DNA from: Ruminococcaceae bacterium UBA2854
GTDB lineage: Bacteria > Bacillota > Clostridia > Oscillospirales > Acutalibacteraceae
DNA length: 58,417 nucleotides
NCBI GenBank assembly: GCA_002350765.1
Contig: DEFK01000015.1
Location: 83,079-141,495, forward strand
Direction of reading: 5' to 3'
Shown here: positions 57,557 to 58,417 of the stretch, in pieces
Numbering within the stretch: position 1 is the stretch's first letter
Layout of the letters: every line of letters starts with the position of its first letter
Made by a program: the position numbers and the translations under genes
The notes under the pieces: model-generated
What the model saw: only the letters and a program-made list of their open reading frames with translations
What the model was told of the DNA's origin: nothing
Databases searched by the model: none

Positions 57557-58417
57557 CTATTCGTTAATAGCGATAACTGCGCCTGAACCTACTGTTCTAC
57601 CGCCTTCACGGATAGCGAAACGAAGACCAACTTCGATAGCGATAGGAGTAATAAGCTCAACGTCCATCTCTACGTTATCACCAGGCATACACATCTCTGT
57701 GCCCTCGGGGAGAGAGATTGTACCTGTAACGTCAGTTGTTCTGAAATAGAACTGGGGACGATAGTTGTTAAAGAACGGAGTATGACGGCCGCCCTCGTCC
57801 TTAGTAAGAACGTAAACCTGGCCACGGAACTTTGTATGGGGGTGGATTGAACCGGGCTTAGCAAGAACCTGACCTCTTTCGATCTCAGTTCTCTGAACAC
57901 CACGGAGGAGCGCGCCTACGTTGTCGCCTGCCTCAGCATAGTCAAGAGTCTTTCTGAACATCTCAAGACCTGTAACAACAACCTTACGTTTCTCGTCTGT
58001 AAGACCAACGATTTCAACCTCGTCGTTAGTGTTAATCTTTCCTCTTTCTACTCTACCTGTAGCAACAGTACCACGACCTGTGATAGTGAATACGTCCTCT
58101 ACGGGCATAATGAAGGGAAGGTCAGACTTTCTCTCAGGAGTAGGAATGTACTCGTCAACAGCGTCCATAAGCTCGTGAATGCACTTGTACTCAGGAGCGT
58201 TAGGATCTGTAGATGTGCTTGTAAGAGCAACATAAGCTGAACCCTGGATGATAGGTGTATCGTCGCCGGGGAACTCATACTCGTTGAGGATATCTCTGAT
58301 TTCCATCTCTACGAGCTCGAGAAGCTCGGGATCGTCAACCTGGTCAGTCTTGTTCATAAATACAACGATGTAGGGAACGCCAACCTGACGGGAAAGAAGG
58401 ATATGCTCTCTTGTCTG
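57557..58417 (-). CDS. tuf: elongation factor Tu, C-terminal part (start outside the window)
   Basis: 287 codons to the stop; the frame is open to the right edge. Visible: G4 motif NKTD (near the edge: VVFMNKTDQVDD), SAYVAL for G5 region, domain 2 (MPVEDVFTITGRGTVATGRVERG) and domain 3 with KPGSIHPHTKFRGQVYVLTKDEGGRHTPF and the end GSGAVIAINE. Delivers aminoacyl-tRNA to the ribosome. Optimal codon use, as for a highly expressed gene. Strong terminator follows. Confidence 0.98.
   Translation of the reverse strand, partial: QTREHILLSRQVGVPYIVVFMNKTDQVDDPELLELVEMEIRDILNEYEFPGDDTPIIQGSAYVALTSTSTDPNAPEYKCIHELMDAVDEYIPTPERKSDLPFIMPVEDVFTITGRGTVATGRVERGKINTNDEVEIVGLTDEKRKVVVTGLEMFRKTLDYAEAGDNVGALLRGVQRTEIERGQVLAKPGSIHPHTKFRGQVYVLTKDEGGRHTPFFNNYRPQFYFRTTDVTGTISLPEGTEMCMPGDNVEMDVELITPIAIEVGLRFAIREGGRTVGSGAVIAINE

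Overview
The window looks like a low-GC, spore-forming member of the Firmicutes (class Clostridia, probably an Oscillospiraceae/Ruminococcaceae-type gut bacterium). This rests on a forespore sigma factor (sigG), an alpha/beta small acid-soluble spore protein, spmA/spmB, strong AGGAGG-type ribosome binding sites, and many BspA-like leucine-rich-repeat surface proteins. No taxonomic search was run, so the family-level placement is an inference.

Layout. 1-7.1 kb: partial tRNA, a regulator/methyltransferase/Hsp33 operon, sigG, a short peptide gene that shares its promoter with a PepSY lipoprotein, an iron-dependent alcohol dehydrogenase, and a Zur-like/ZnuA-like zinc unit. 7.3-11.7 kb: three BspA-like proteins (one frameshifted) and a zinc-ribbon protein. 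11.9-23.3 kb: pyridoxal kinase with an ECF S-component, housekeeping and spore genes, lepA and a Na/Pi transporter. 23.4-30 kb: rqcH, rlmH, a WalJ-like hydrolase, galE, cyclophilin and an MntR-like repressor. 30-34.3 kb: secreted Ig-like and BspA-like proteins with duplicated promoters. 34.5-41.5 kb: a four-helix-bundle gene between repeats, tRNA-Arg(CCG), an ABC-F protein and a trkA-trkH potassium operon. 41.9-48.5 kb: a short strongly promoted transcript of unknown nature, two large cell-surface proteins, and an ECF sigma/anti-sigma pair. 49.5-53.4 kb: proB, proA and proC, each isolated by about 0.5 kb of repeats. 53.8-58.4 kb: a glycosyltransferase, an orphan VapE-like ATPase, a candidate type I toxin-antitoxin locus, and the 3' part of tuf.

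The most unusual feature is what fills the intergenic spaces. (1) A palindromic element about 150-230 bp long recurs more than ten times. It has a CCCGAC...GTCGGG core hairpin, an inner boundary GTCGnGnAGA/TCTnCnCGAC, and outer arms made of 7-bp tandem repeats whose sequence varies from copy to copy while the two arms of one copy stay complementary. (2) A structured leader of about 100 bp usually sits between that palindrome and the start of a gene (rqcH, galE, ABC-F, proB, proA, proC, tRNA-Arg). (3) Two MITE-like families (94 bp, and about 175 bp with CGTAGGGGCGG ends) are nested inside these. (4) A mini-hairpin repeat with ATGAAAT-type linkers is present in four copies, two of them flanking the four-helix-bundle gene.

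The best candidates for undescribed systems are: the 57.0-57.3 kb type I toxin-antitoxin-like locus; the 41.93-42.37 kb transcript, with a consensus promoter, a 20-residue ORF resembling the PyrB N-terminus, three SD-linked micro-ORFs and a strong terminator; the heptamer-armed palindrome plus leader family; and the 27-residue peptide co-regulated with the PepSY lipoprotein.
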